Below are positions 1 to 6,081 of a DNA stretch of 6,494 nucleotides, piece after piece. The position numbers were made by a program, and so were the translations under genes. The notes under the pieces were generated by a model. That model was given only the letters and a program-made list of their open reading frames with translations, was not told the origin of the DNA and ran no database searches. The stretch is from Smithella sp. ME-1 (GTDB lineage: Bacteria; Desulfobacterota; Syntrophia; Syntrophales; Smithellaceae), in NCBI GenBank assembly GCA_000495415.1, contig AWGX01000670.1:1-6494 (forward strand), in the 5' to 3' direction. The first letter of the stretch is position 1, and every line of letters starts with the position of its first letter.

Positions 1-2
1 TT

Positions 3-104
3 GAGCCAGCCCTTAAGTGGGGAACAACTTTGGATGAGGTTACAGGAATAATAATTGTCTTCGGCAATAGAATTGGCGTGAAGGGGAGAATCGAATTGGT
101 TTAA
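3..104 (+). CDS. Possible 3' end of a convergent gene (partial, unrecognised)
   Basis: The plus-strand frame beginning at base 3 is open from the window edge to a TAA at 102-104, giving 33 residues (begins EPALKWGTTLDEV, ends VKGRIELV). The alternating hydrophobic/glycine pattern (GIIIVFGNRIGV) looks like a beta-rich C-terminal tail rather than random translation, and the sequence turns strongly AT-rich right after the stop, as at a gene end. It would be convergent with the J-domain gene, with 80 bases between the two stops. I do not recognise a family, and an open run of 33 codons can arise by chance, so this is a weak call that depends on the sequence to the left of the window. Confidence 0.3.
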   Translation, partial: EPALKWGTTLDEVTGIIIVFGNRIGVKGRIELV

Positions 105-184
105 TGCACGGTGAAATAATATTTATATTAGTATACATAACATATCTTATACGTCATATTTCTAAAACTATTCATAGGTGAGCG

Positions 185-1132
185 TTACAGGCCTTCATCG
201 GACAATTGCTTTAAAAGCTGCGACTGCTTGTCATTAAGGCGCTTGGGAATCTCGACTGTAATTCTCACAAATTGTTCGCCCTTTCCAGTTCCCTTTATCC
301 CTGAAACACCAAACCCCTTCATCCGAATTTTTGTATTGTTCTGTGTGCCCGGTGGGATCTTTAATCGCTTTGTAGCGCCATCAAGTGTCGGCACTTCGAT
401 TGTGGTTCCCAAAACAGCTTGGGAATAAGTGATTGACTTCTCTATATAAAGATCGTTTCCGTCCCTGGAGAAGATAGGATGAGGCAGTATGTTTATATGA
501 AGATATAAATCACCAGGGGGACCGCCTTCAATGCCGGAGGATCCTTTGCCGTATAGCCTCAGTTTTTTCCCCGAATTAATTCCCGGAGGAATTTTTATAT
601 TGATTTCCTCTACACGGTCTTCCTTTTGAAGGGCCAATTTCTTTTCCGCACCCCGCACCGATTCTTCAAGGGTTATGGAGAGGTTATACTGAAGATCCTG
701 ACCTTTCTGGGACATTGTGGTAAATCTTTGGCCTCCTCCACGAAAAAGATCTGCAAAAGGGTCTCCCTCCGTATAAGAAAAGCCTTCTCTCCCCGATCCT
801 GTTCCAAAAGTCCTTGTTCCGCCTCTTTTGAAACCACCGAATCCAAAGCTTCTCAGAATATCATCAAGATCGAAATTTTTAAAAATGTCTTCCTGGGAAT
901 ATCGTTGCCTGAATTGTTCCGTAGATCCAAACATATCATAATTCTTTCGTTTTTCCGGATCACTGAGCACGGCGTACGCTTCGCTTATCTTCTTGAATGT
1001 TTCCTCCGCCGCCTTGTTGCCTGGATTTTTATCAGGATGCCACTGCAATGCACCTTTACGGTAGGCTTTCTTAATATCGTCTGCCACCGCATTCTTTTCA
1101 ACACCTAAAATTTTATAATAATCTTCAGCCAT
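185..1132 (-). CDS. J-domain co-chaperone, type II DnaJ/CbpA-like (no zinc finger)
   Basis: A 315-residue Hsp40-family protein, expected to stimulate the ATPase of a DnaK/Hsp70 and deliver unfolded clients in the cytoplasm. Residues 4-68 are a J domain with the invariant HPD at 32-34 and the helix-IV style KRKNYDMFG end. Residues about 86-137 form a Gly/Phe-rich linker. Residues about 144-303 contain the two beta-rich DnaJ C-terminal substrate domains, each marked by an IPPG...G..(L/I)R(L/M).G.G motif ([17 protein letters not shown] and [17 protein letters not shown]). The four CxxCxGxG zinc repeats of true DnaJ are absent, and the length (about 300) fits CbpA/type II proteins. No dnaK or grpE lies beside it. 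The ATG at 1132 gives a full J domain; the upstream AGGGGG is about 13 bases away, so the ribosome site is not ideal. It follows iorB by 141 bases and may have its own promoter. cbpA-like is a safe description; orthology to E. coli CbpA is not shown. Confidence 0.93.
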   Translation of the reverse strand: MAEDYYKILGVEKNAVADDIKKAYRKGALQWHPDKNPGNKAAEETFKKISEAYAVLSDPEKRKNYDMFGSTEQFRQRYSQEDIFKNFDLDDILRSFGFGGFKRGGTRTFGTGSGREGFSYTEGDPFADLFRGGGQRFTTMSQKGQDLQYNLSITLEESVRGAEKKLALQKEDRVEEINIKIPPGINSGKKLRLYGKGSSGIEGGPPGDLYLHINILPHPIFSRDGNDLYIEKSITYSQAVLGTTIEVPTLDGATKRLKIPPGTQNNTKIRMKGFGVSGIKGTGKGEQFVRITVEIPKRLNDKQSQLLKQLSDEGL

Positions 1133-1159
1133 TAAATTTTTCAGGCCCCCTGCCCTACT

Positions 1160-1180
1160 GTATGCTTATATAGAGTATGC
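1160..1180. repeat. Direct repeat GTATGC x2 over the candidate -10 region
   Basis: GTATGC occurs at 1160-1165 and again at 1175-1180, with starts 15 bases apart, flanking the AT-rich core of the candidate J-domain gene promoter. Paired hexamers over a -10 could be an operator, but the repeat is short and the region is AT-rich, so chance is possible. Confidence 0.3.
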
Positions 1181-1199
1181 ATTTCTGGTCGTTTGTCAA
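1167..1199 (-). promoter_or_regulatory. Candidate sigma-70-type promoter for the J-domain gene
   Basis: On the minus strand a perfect TTGACA lies at 1194-1199. With a 16-base spacer it is followed by TACTCT (1172-1177), which matches the -10 consensus at its three most conserved positions. A better-looking TATATA (1167-1172) lies 21 bases downstream of the -35, which is too far for a standard promoter. No CCCCAT-type heat-shock (sigma-32) -10 element is seen, which is worth noting for a chaperone gene. The start codon is about 35-40 bases downstream of the -10 region. Inferred from sequence alone. Confidence 0.4.
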
Positions 1200-1211
1200 G
1201 CTGAGAGCCCT

Positions 1212-1234
1212 ACACACACATATGCACACACACA
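1212..1234. repeat. Imperfect CA/TG dinucleotide tract
   Basis: A run of alternating A and C on the plus strand (1212-1219) is interrupted by a short TATG and resumes at about 1225-1234; the whole segment is alternating purine/pyrimidine. It lies between the iorB stop and the candidate -35 of the J-domain gene. Such tracts are uncommon in bacteria of moderate GC. They can slip during replication or adopt non-B structure, though this one is short and interrupted. Confidence 0.75.
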
Positions 1235-1273
1235 GAAAATGATCAGAAACTACGAATGTTTTTGTTACTTCTA

Positions 1274-1858
1274 TTACGTAACTCTTCCTAATTGAAAGGC
1301 CATGATGTTTGCCTCGACGACTTTTGGTGGGAAGTTTTCGCGAAGCACCCTCTCCCAGACAACAGGTTCTATGGGTAAATAGAGGGATAACGCACCTAAG
1401 AGGACCGTATTTTCCGTTCGAACATTTCCCGTTCGAACTGCCATCTCATAAGCATCCACAATCTTGACTTTTTTAAAAATTACGCTGACAAGATCATAGA
1501 CACTCTGAGGGTATATAACCTCTCCCAGGTTAACTGACGGAGGATAAATCTCTGCGTTGTTGATGATAATAACGCCATCTCGCTTCATATAGTCAAGATA
1601 ACGAAGGCTTTCACACTTTTCAAATGATAGCAGAATGTCAACATCACCCTTTTGGGCAATGGGTGAGTGGACTTTCTGACCGTATCGCACGTGGCTCGTT
1701 ACACAGCCGCCTCGCTGGGCCATGCCGTGCACTTCACTTTTTTTTGCATCAAGCCCCACATCCATCAGGACCTGACACAAAATATCGCTTGCCCTGAGAA
1801 TACCCTGACCACCTACCCCGGCAAGAAGGATGCTTTTTGTTCCCCTATTGTGCTCCAT
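1274..1858 (-). CDS. iorB: Indolepyruvate:ferredoxin oxidoreductase, beta subunit (IorB)
   Basis: A 194-residue subunit of the pyruvate ferredoxin oxidoreductase gamma-domain family. It pairs with IorA to oxidise indolepyruvate and other aryl pyruvates to aryl-acetyl-CoA, CO2 and reduced ferredoxin. Residues 10-21 hold the family's SILLAGVGGQGIL-type nucleotide-binding-like loop. Residues about 42-50 hold the conserved EVHGMAQRGG segment, and RTGNVRTENTVLLGALS near 142-158 is also typical. Length is normal for IorB (about 190-200). The frame is open further upstream to an ATG at 1954, but that extension has no family similarity and would overlap iorA by 110 bases. The ATG at 1858 is preferred: it is followed directly by the conserved domain and preceded by GAGGAG 10 bases upstream. 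It overlaps the 3' end of iorA by 14 bases, indicating translational coupling and equal subunit amounts. The frame after the stop lacks a clear terminator. Confidence 0.95.
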   Translation of the reverse strand: MEHNRGTKSILLAGVGGQGILRASDILCQVLMDVGLDAKKSEVHGMAQRGGCVTSHVRYGQKVHSPIAQKGDVDILLSFEKCESLRYLDYMKRDGVIIINNAEIYPPSVNLGEVIYPQSVYDLVSVIFKKVKIVDAYEMAVRTGNVRTENTVLLGALSLYLPIEPVVWERVLRENFPPKVVEANIMAFQLGRVT

Positions 1859-3656
1859 GCGGTGATGACTCCTCAATGATAGCGCCAGCCTTGCATAACT
1901 GCTGACACAGTGTACAACCATTGCAAAGAGTTGAATCGATGAACGACATCCCATCCTGCGTTTTCGAGTTCTTCCTTATGTCATTTGGATGCATGTCTAT
2001 GAATTTTTTCCATGATATTGGAGGACATCCAAGTCCTATGCAAATCCGGCAACCGACGCATTTGTCCGGATCAACCTGCATGGGAGTGCTCTTTTTTCCG
2101 GCAAATCGCTTGAACAAGACACAGGATCGTCTGGATATAATAACGGAAGGGTCTGAACTGGATAATTCTTCCTTCAGCACTTTTCTGGTTAAGTTTATGT
2201 CGTACGGGTCTATGACCCTGACCCTCTCAATCCCCAGAGCAGTAACGAGTCTCTCTAAGTCAAGTTCTTTAGTTTTCAGACCCTGAAGGGTGTAGCCTGT
2301 GGCGGGATGTTCCTGCATGCCAGTCATGGCAGTCGTCCTGTTGTCGCATATGATAACGACGGCCTCACTCTTGTTGTAGACCATGTTCAAAAGAGGAGTA
2401 ATGCCGGAATGAATGAAAGTAGAATCACCTATGACGCCGACCACCCTTCCCTTCCCTTGATGCTGCAGAGCTTTGTCCATGCCATGAGCCATGCCGATGC
2501 TTGCGCCCATACAAATGCAGGAATGGAGCCCCTCCAGAGGCTTCATGAAAGAGAGGGTATAGCATCCGATATCGCCTGTGACGAAGACCTTCAGTTTGCC
2601 CAGTACATAGAATAAACCCCTGTGTGGACATCCGGGACATAGATTCGGCGGTCTTGCGGGAATCGCCACCTCTGGCATGGTAACACCCACCGGCTCTCTG
2701 TTTGTCATGGCTTTTTCGATCACTCCGGGGTCGAATTCAAGTGTGTATGGAAATATCTCTTTGCCTGTAATATCAATTCCTGCCGCCTTCACCTGCTCTT
2801 CAATAAACGGGTCGAGTTCCTCGATTACATAGAGCTTTCTTACTTTTGAGGCAAACTCGCGAATCAAATTCATCGGCAGAGGATACACCATACCCAATTT
2901 CAGATACGAGTAATAAGGAAACACCTCCTTTGCGTAATGGTATGGCATGCCCGCAGTGATAATACCGATTTCCGGATTGTTGATTTCCATACGGTTTTCA
3001 GGAAAGGTCTCTGCAAATTCTTTCAGCCGTCCCAACCTCTTTTCGACTTCCACACGCCGGATGCGCGCGTTCATGGGAACCATAACATATTTTGCCGCAT
3101 TCACCATGATTTTCGTTCTGTCTTCGGCGGCAACGGGTTTCTCCAAATGAACCACGGATTTTGAATGGGACACCCGTGTTGTTGTTCTGAGGAAAACAGG
3201 AGTATCGAATCGTTCGCTTATGTCAAAGGCACGCTTGACGTAATCTTTTGCTTCTCCACTGTCTGCCGGCTCCAGCAAGGGTATCTTTGCGAACCTCGCA
3301 TAGTTCCTGTTGTCTTGTTCATTTTGTGAGCTATGGAGAGAAGGATCGTCGGCGGTTACAATGACGAGCGCTCCGTTTGTACCCGTATAACTGACAGTGA
3401 ATAGAGGATCGGCGGCAACATTGACTCCCACGTGCTTCATGACAACCAGTGCGCGGGCTCCCGCAAGGGCAGCGCCGATTCCCACTTCAAGTGCTACTTT
3501 TTCGTTGGGAGACCATTCTGCGTAGACTCCAGGATATTGTGCAAACGCCTCTAAAATTTCAGTGCTCGGCGTTCCCGGATAGGCCGACGCAAAACGAACC
3601 CCGTGCTCGAAGGCGCCCCTCGCAATTCCCTCATTTCCGGACATCAATGATTTCAT
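1845..3656 (-). CDS. iorA: Indolepyruvate:ferredoxin oxidoreductase, alpha subunit (IorA)
   Basis: The 603-residue catalytic subunit, thiamine-diphosphate dependent and iron-sulfur containing, which with IorB oxidatively decarboxylates aryl pyruvates in anaerobes. Residues 5-36 carry the family N-terminus (MSGNEGIARGAFEHG, then YPGTPSTEIL), followed by the pyrimidine-binding region with conserved glutamates around 47-57. The TPP pyrophosphate/metal site runs from GDS at 410-412 to DN at 438-439, then RTTAMTG. A CPGCPHRG motif sits at 340-347 and GDIGCYTL at about 361-368. The C-terminus is a two-cluster ferredoxin domain: Cys 533, 536, 539, 544 (CX2CX2CX4C) and Cys 578, 581, 584, 588 (CX2CX2CX3C). 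The residue after the last cysteine is Lys instead of the usual Pro. Length is typical (about 600). The ATG at 3656 has AGGGGA about 11 bases upstream; Met5 is an alternative start. A 99-base gap separates it from the upstream TPR gene. Closely related aryl-pyruvate or 2-oxoacid specificities cannot be excluded. Confidence 0.96.
   Translation of the reverse strand: MKSLMSGNEGIARGAFEHGVRFASAYPGTPSTEILEAFAQYPGVYAEWSPNEKVALEVGIGAALAGARALVVMKHVGVNVAADPLFTVSYTGTNGALVIVTADDPSLHSSQNEQDNRNYARFAKIPLLEPADSGEAKDYVKRAFDISERFDTPVFLRTTTRVSHSKSVVHLEKPVAAEDRTKIMVNAAKYVMVPMNARIRRVEVEKRLGRLKEFAETFPENRMEINNPEIGIITAGMPYHYAKEVFPYYSYLKLGMVYPLPMNLIREFASKVRKLYVIEELDPFIEEQVKAAGIDITGKEIFPYTLEFDPGVIEKAMTNREPVGVTMPEVAIPARPPNLCPGCPHRGLFYVLGKLKVFVTGDIGCYTLSFMKPLEGLHSCICMGASIGMAHGMDKALQHQGKGRVVGVIGDSTFIHSGITPLLNMVYNKSEAVVIICDNRTTAMTGMQEHPATGYTLQGLKTKELDLERLVTALGIERVRVIDPYDINLTRKVLKEELSSSDPSVIISRRSCVLFKRFAGKKSTPMQVDPDKCVGCRICIGLGCPPISWKKFIDMHPNDIRKNSKTQDGMSFIDSTLCNGCTLCQQLCKAGAIIEESSPHGAQ
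1869..1874 (-). promoter_or_regulatory. Ribosome binding site that fixes the iorB start
   Basis: GAGGAG on the minus strand, inside the end of iorA, with 10 bases to the ATG at 1858. It supports that start over the in-frame ATG at 1954. Confidence 0.75.
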
Positions 3657-3755
3657 GATAAGTTTAATCCCCTATACAATTTGTGTATCACCATGATTCT
3701 TTTTACGGGCCTTTAAATATGCTACTCTTCGCCTTTTTTTATGAGATTATTTTCA
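3657..3755. other. Intergenic gap between the TPR gene and iorA
   Basis: This 99-base AT-rich spacer holds the iorA ribosome site (AGGGGA, about 11 bases before the start). On the minus strand I find no TTGACA-like -35 properly spaced from a -10, only a loose TGTATA-like element near the ribosome site. There is no hairpin followed by a T-run in the transcribed direction; the T7 run at 3734-3740 is on the opposite strand and lacks a stem. Read-through from the upstream operon is therefore possible, but a separate promoter cannot be ruled out. Confidence 0.5.
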
Positions 3756-4442
3756 TTATCCGAGAGAGGACATCTGCCTTTTAATCATCTGTTCGACAGA
3801 TGGATCCGATGTCTTTTCGAGGGATTTTTTATAGTATTCAATGGCCTTGTCCATATTGTGCATTTCTTCGTAGATTCTTGCGATATTTCTATAGTTGATA
3901 CTTTCAAAATTACCCGCGGCTTTTGTATTTGCTGCCTTTTCGAATGCTTCGAGAGCCCTGGCATAATCTTTTTTGTTTTCGTAACAATACCCCAGCCCTA
4001 TGTATGTCAGGGTGGTCAGTTCACTGTCTTCGGGAGACCTTTTGAGATATTCCTCATAGGCTTTTGAAGAAGCCTCCATATTATTCGATTGATAATATAA
4101 GTTCCCCATACGGTAATATGCTATTTGAGCGGCCTTCGTTTTCGGATACTGGGCAACCACATCCTCAAAAAGCTTCACGAGGGCATTCTGATCAATGTCG
4201 GCTTCTGACATAGTCGTTTTCAGAGTCGCATTGTGCGCTTTTGTATAGAGCACCCATGCGTCATTTTCATTGTGTGTATCATAGAGGTGCCAGGCTGCTA
4301 CAGTAAGAATGAAGAAACACGCAATTCCCGAAAAAATATACATCTTTGATTTATTTTCAGAGATGAATTCCGATGCTCTTGCGAGGGCAATCTGAAATGA
4401 ATCCGGTTGTGTCAGATCTTTTTTTGTGATTTTTCTTGCCAT
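3756..4442 (-). CDS. Membrane-anchored tetratricopeptide-repeat protein
   Basis: A 228-residue protein with a short basic cytoplasmic N-terminus (MARKITKKDL), then a single hydrophobic segment at about 34-54 without a signal-peptidase site, then a soluble helical domain. The topology suggests an inner-membrane anchor with the TPR domain outside the cytoplasm. Three TPR-like units are visible: about 105-138 (AYYRMGNLYYQSNNMEASSKAY), 143-176 (YIGLGYCYENKKDYARALEAFEKA) and 182-212 (NYRNIARIYEEMHNMDKAIEYYKKSL). A degenerate unit may precede them at 86-100. The layout (N-terminal anchor, about 200 residues, C-terminal TPRs) resembles YfgM, the SecYEG-associated chaperone-like protein of proteobacteria, but I can claim only architectural similarity. 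It starts 6 bases after the thioesterase stop, with AGGGGG about 10 bases upstream of the ATG, so it is in the hom-led operon. The client or partner is unknown. Confidence 0.85.
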   Translation of the reverse strand: MARKITKKDLTQPDSFQIALARASEFISENKSKMYIFSGIACFFILTVAAWHLYDTHNENDAWVLYTKAHNATLKTTMSEADIDQNALVKLFEDVVAQYPKTKAAQIAYYRMGNLYYQSNNMEASSKAYEEYLKRSPEDSELTTLTYIGLGYCYENKKDYARALEAFEKAANTKAAGNFESINYRNIARIYEEMHNMDKAIEYYKKSLEKTSDPSVEQMIKRQMSSLG

Positions 4443-4448
4443 ATATTA

Positions 4449-4880
4449 TTATCCCCCTGCTTCCATCAGTTGATTGTGTTCGCTGATTCTTTCCGTAATC
4501 ATGGGCGGGATGCGGACAATTTTCCCCTGTCTATTTGTGCAGGCATGTACAGTGTATCCTTCAACCAGCATCTTTTTCTGGGCATCATCCCAGATAGCAT
4601 AGGTAAATTTCATGCTGGCTCTTTTTAAATATTCCAGTTCAGTCTCCACTATGATTATCTCATCATATCGTGCGGGCAAAAAATAATGACAGTAAACTTC
4701 TGTCAGCGGTAGATTATAGCCCTCTGATTCAATCTGAGAATACACGAGCCCTATGTTTCTCAGAAGCTCCGTACGTCCTATTTCAAACCATCGTATGTAG
4801 TTAGTATGATAAACGATTCCCATGGCATCTGTATCTGCATAGATAACCCTTATCTTAACGCAATCTTTCAACAAACTCAC
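4449..4880 (-). CDS. YbgC/4HBT-family acyl-CoA thioesterase
   Basis: A 143-residue (or shorter, see start) hotdog-fold thioesterase expected to hydrolyse acyl-CoA or acyl-ACP in the cytoplasm. The diagnostic N-terminal block is present at residues 14-41: YADTDAMG with the probable catalytic Asp18, then VYHTNYIRWFEIGRTELLR, including His25 and Tyr28. The rest, with PARYDEIIIVETELEYLKRASMKFTYAIW, is the normal central helix/sheet region. Length is typical (about 130-145). The most upstream start is a GTG at 4880, but the only good ribosome site (GGAG, 4880-4883) overlaps it. TTG at 4871 (8-base spacing) or 4874 (5-base spacing) is mechanically better, and all candidates keep the whole domain. 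The gene overlaps the end of the ApgM-like gene by 17-26 bases and is followed 6 bases later by the TPR gene. Substrate (short-chain, 4-hydroxybenzoyl or other CoA) cannot be told from sequence. Confidence 0.9.
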   Translation of the reverse strand: MSLLKDCVKIRVIYADTDAMGIVYHTNYIRWFEIGRTELLRNIGLVYSQIESEGYNLPLTEVYCHYFLPARYDEIIIVETELEYLKRASMKFTYAIWDDAQKKMLVEGYTVHACTNRQGKIVRIPPMITERISEHNQLMEAGG

Positions 4881-6081
4881 TCCACCGCTTGATAAAAGAA
4901 TCCATAAGAAGATGTCCGGGCGAAATTATAACCCCCGTTTTTTCCGCTGATGCCTCATTGAAAGAAATGCCGTTTTTCAAATTTTCCGCTTCCAAAGAAG
5001 AAAAAACGGCGAACGGACTCGGGTTGGCAGCGTGTGTCTTTAACGCAATGGGGGTAGGATGATCACTCAACACCATGAGCCTGAACGGCTCATCTTTACG
5101 TATCTCTTTCATCACATATCCGACAATTTTTTCATCGAAGTCTTCAATTGCCCGGATCTTCCCTTGCAAGTTTCCCTCGTGCCCCATTTCATCGGGTGCT
5201 TCAACGTGTACAAAGACAAAATCTGATTTTTCGAGGGTTTTAATAGCTTCTGCCGCCTTGCCGTAATAATTGGTATCCGTGTAGCCCGTGGCACCTTCAA
5301 CGTGCACCACGTCAAGCCCTGCATAAATGCCGATTCCATTCAGAAGGTCTACGGCGGAAATCATACCCCCTGAAAGACCGTATTTTTCCGTAAGCCTAAC
5401 CATCCTTGGAGCTTTTCCCTGTCCCCATAGCCAGATGGAAGTGGCCGGTTTCCTGTGTTCGGACATTCGCCGCCTGTTTGCAGGATGGTGGAGAAGCACT
5501 TCCTGAGAACGCTTTATAAGATCTCGCAGCTTCTCACTGCCCTTACCTGCAGGAAGGTACGAGTCTATTTGTTTGCCCGTAATGTCGTGTGGAGGCACGG
5601 TACGAAGGTCATCCGCACCATTTTTCCAGACCATAAGATGGCGATAGCTCACACCTGGATAGAATTGAAATTCTTCCGTACCGAGGGCTTCCTGCAGGAA
5701 ATCGATAATTTCTCTCGCTTCTTGCGTCGTTATGTGTCCCGCTGTGAAATCTTCCATGAAAAAATCTTCATCCATGTTCACGGTTACGAGATTACAGCGA
5801 AATGCAACATCATCAGGTTTAAGTTGCACACCCATATTCGCCGCCTCAAGAGGACCGCGACCGGTAAAATATTTTTTTGCTTCATAGCCGAGCACCGTCA
5901 GAATGGCCACGTCGCTTCCCGGCGAATAACCGGACGGTATGGTATCTATCAACCCCAGAGTTCCTTCTGTAGCTATAGAATCCATGTGGGGGGTATAAGC
6001 TGCTTGAAGAGGAGTCATGCCTCCAAGGCTATCTATTGGATAATCGGCCATGCCGTCACCGAGCAGAATTATGTATTTCAT
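4855..6081 (-). CDS. ApgM-family cofactor-independent phosphoglycerate mutase-like protein; candidate homoserine kinase
   Basis: A 408-residue alkaline-phosphatase-superfamily enzyme of the archaeal-type iPGM (ApgM) family, normal length. All seven metal/phosphoryl-site residues expected from iPGM can be placed: Asp9 (LLGDGMAD), nucleophile Ser56 (SPGSDVA), Asp297 and His301 (APDEMGH), Asp340-His341 (LSDHPTP) and His350 (KTHAANPSPF). FTGRGPLEAA near residue 72 is also a family hallmark. Family knowledge: a bacterial subset of ApgM-like proteins encoded next to homoserine dehydrogenase (TIGR02535, named 'proposed homoserine kinase') is thought to phosphorylate homoserine instead of isomerising phosphoglycerate. 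Here the ATG at 6081 overlaps the hom stop by one base (TAATG), with AGAGGA about 12 bases upstream, so translation is coupled to hom. From that context I favour a role in threonine synthesis, but the sequence alone does not exclude 2-/3-phosphoglycerate mutase activity. Most databases would label it phosphoglycerate mutase. Confidence 0.92.
   Translation of the reverse strand: MKYIILLGDGMADYPIDSLGGMTPLQAAYTPHMDSIATEGTLGLIDTIPSGYSPGSDVAILTVLGYEAKKYFTGRGPLEAANMGVQLKPDDVAFRCNLVTVNMDEDFFMEDFTAGHITTQEAREIIDFLQEALGTEEFQFYPGVSYRHLMVWKNGADDLRTVPPHDITGKQIDSYLPAGKGSEKLRDLIKRSQEVLLHHPANRRRMSEHRKPATSIWLWGQGKAPRMVRLTEKYGLSGGMISAVDLLNGIGIYAGLDVVHVEGATGYTDTNYYGKAAEAIKTLEKSDFVFVHVEAPDEMGHEGNLQGKIRAIEDFDEKIVGYVMKEIRKDEPFRLMVLSDHPTPIALKTHAANPSPFAVFSSLEAENLKNGISFNEASAEKTGVIISPGHLLMDSFIKRWSEFVERLR
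4880..4883 (-). promoter_or_regulatory. Ribosome binding site bearing on the thioesterase start
   Basis: GGAG on the minus strand within the end of the ApgM-like gene. It abuts the GTG at 4880 and so cannot serve it, but sits 5 and 8 bases ahead of TTG codons at 4874 and 4871. This suggests the true start is one of the TTGs. Confidence 0.45.

Noticed and set aside
105..184. AT-rich segment with palindromic bits (GTATAC, ATAA/TTAT) after the J-domain gene, considered as a terminator
   Set aside because: The stems are only 4-6 AT pairs and there is no T-run in the transcribed direction; no intrinsic terminator can be supported.
626..1108. 160-codon open frame on the plus strand opposite the J-domain gene
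   Set aside because: It is the antisense of a clear J-domain protein; the composition is not protein-like and no family is recognised.
1255..1282. GTTAC/GTAAC inverted repeat at the iorB stop, considered as a terminator
   Set aside because: The 5-bp stem is followed on the minus strand by an A-run instead of T, so it does not fit a rho-independent terminator for iorB.
1859..1954. N-terminal extension of iorB to an upstream ATG
   Set aside because: The extra 32 residues lie wholly inside the iorA ferredoxin domain coding region, have no family similarity, and the ATG at 1858 has a good ribosome site.
2425..2640. Short minus-strand open frame inside iorA in another frame
   Set aside because: It overlaps the TPP-binding region of iorA, which has full motif support; low-complexity His/Arg/Gly translation.
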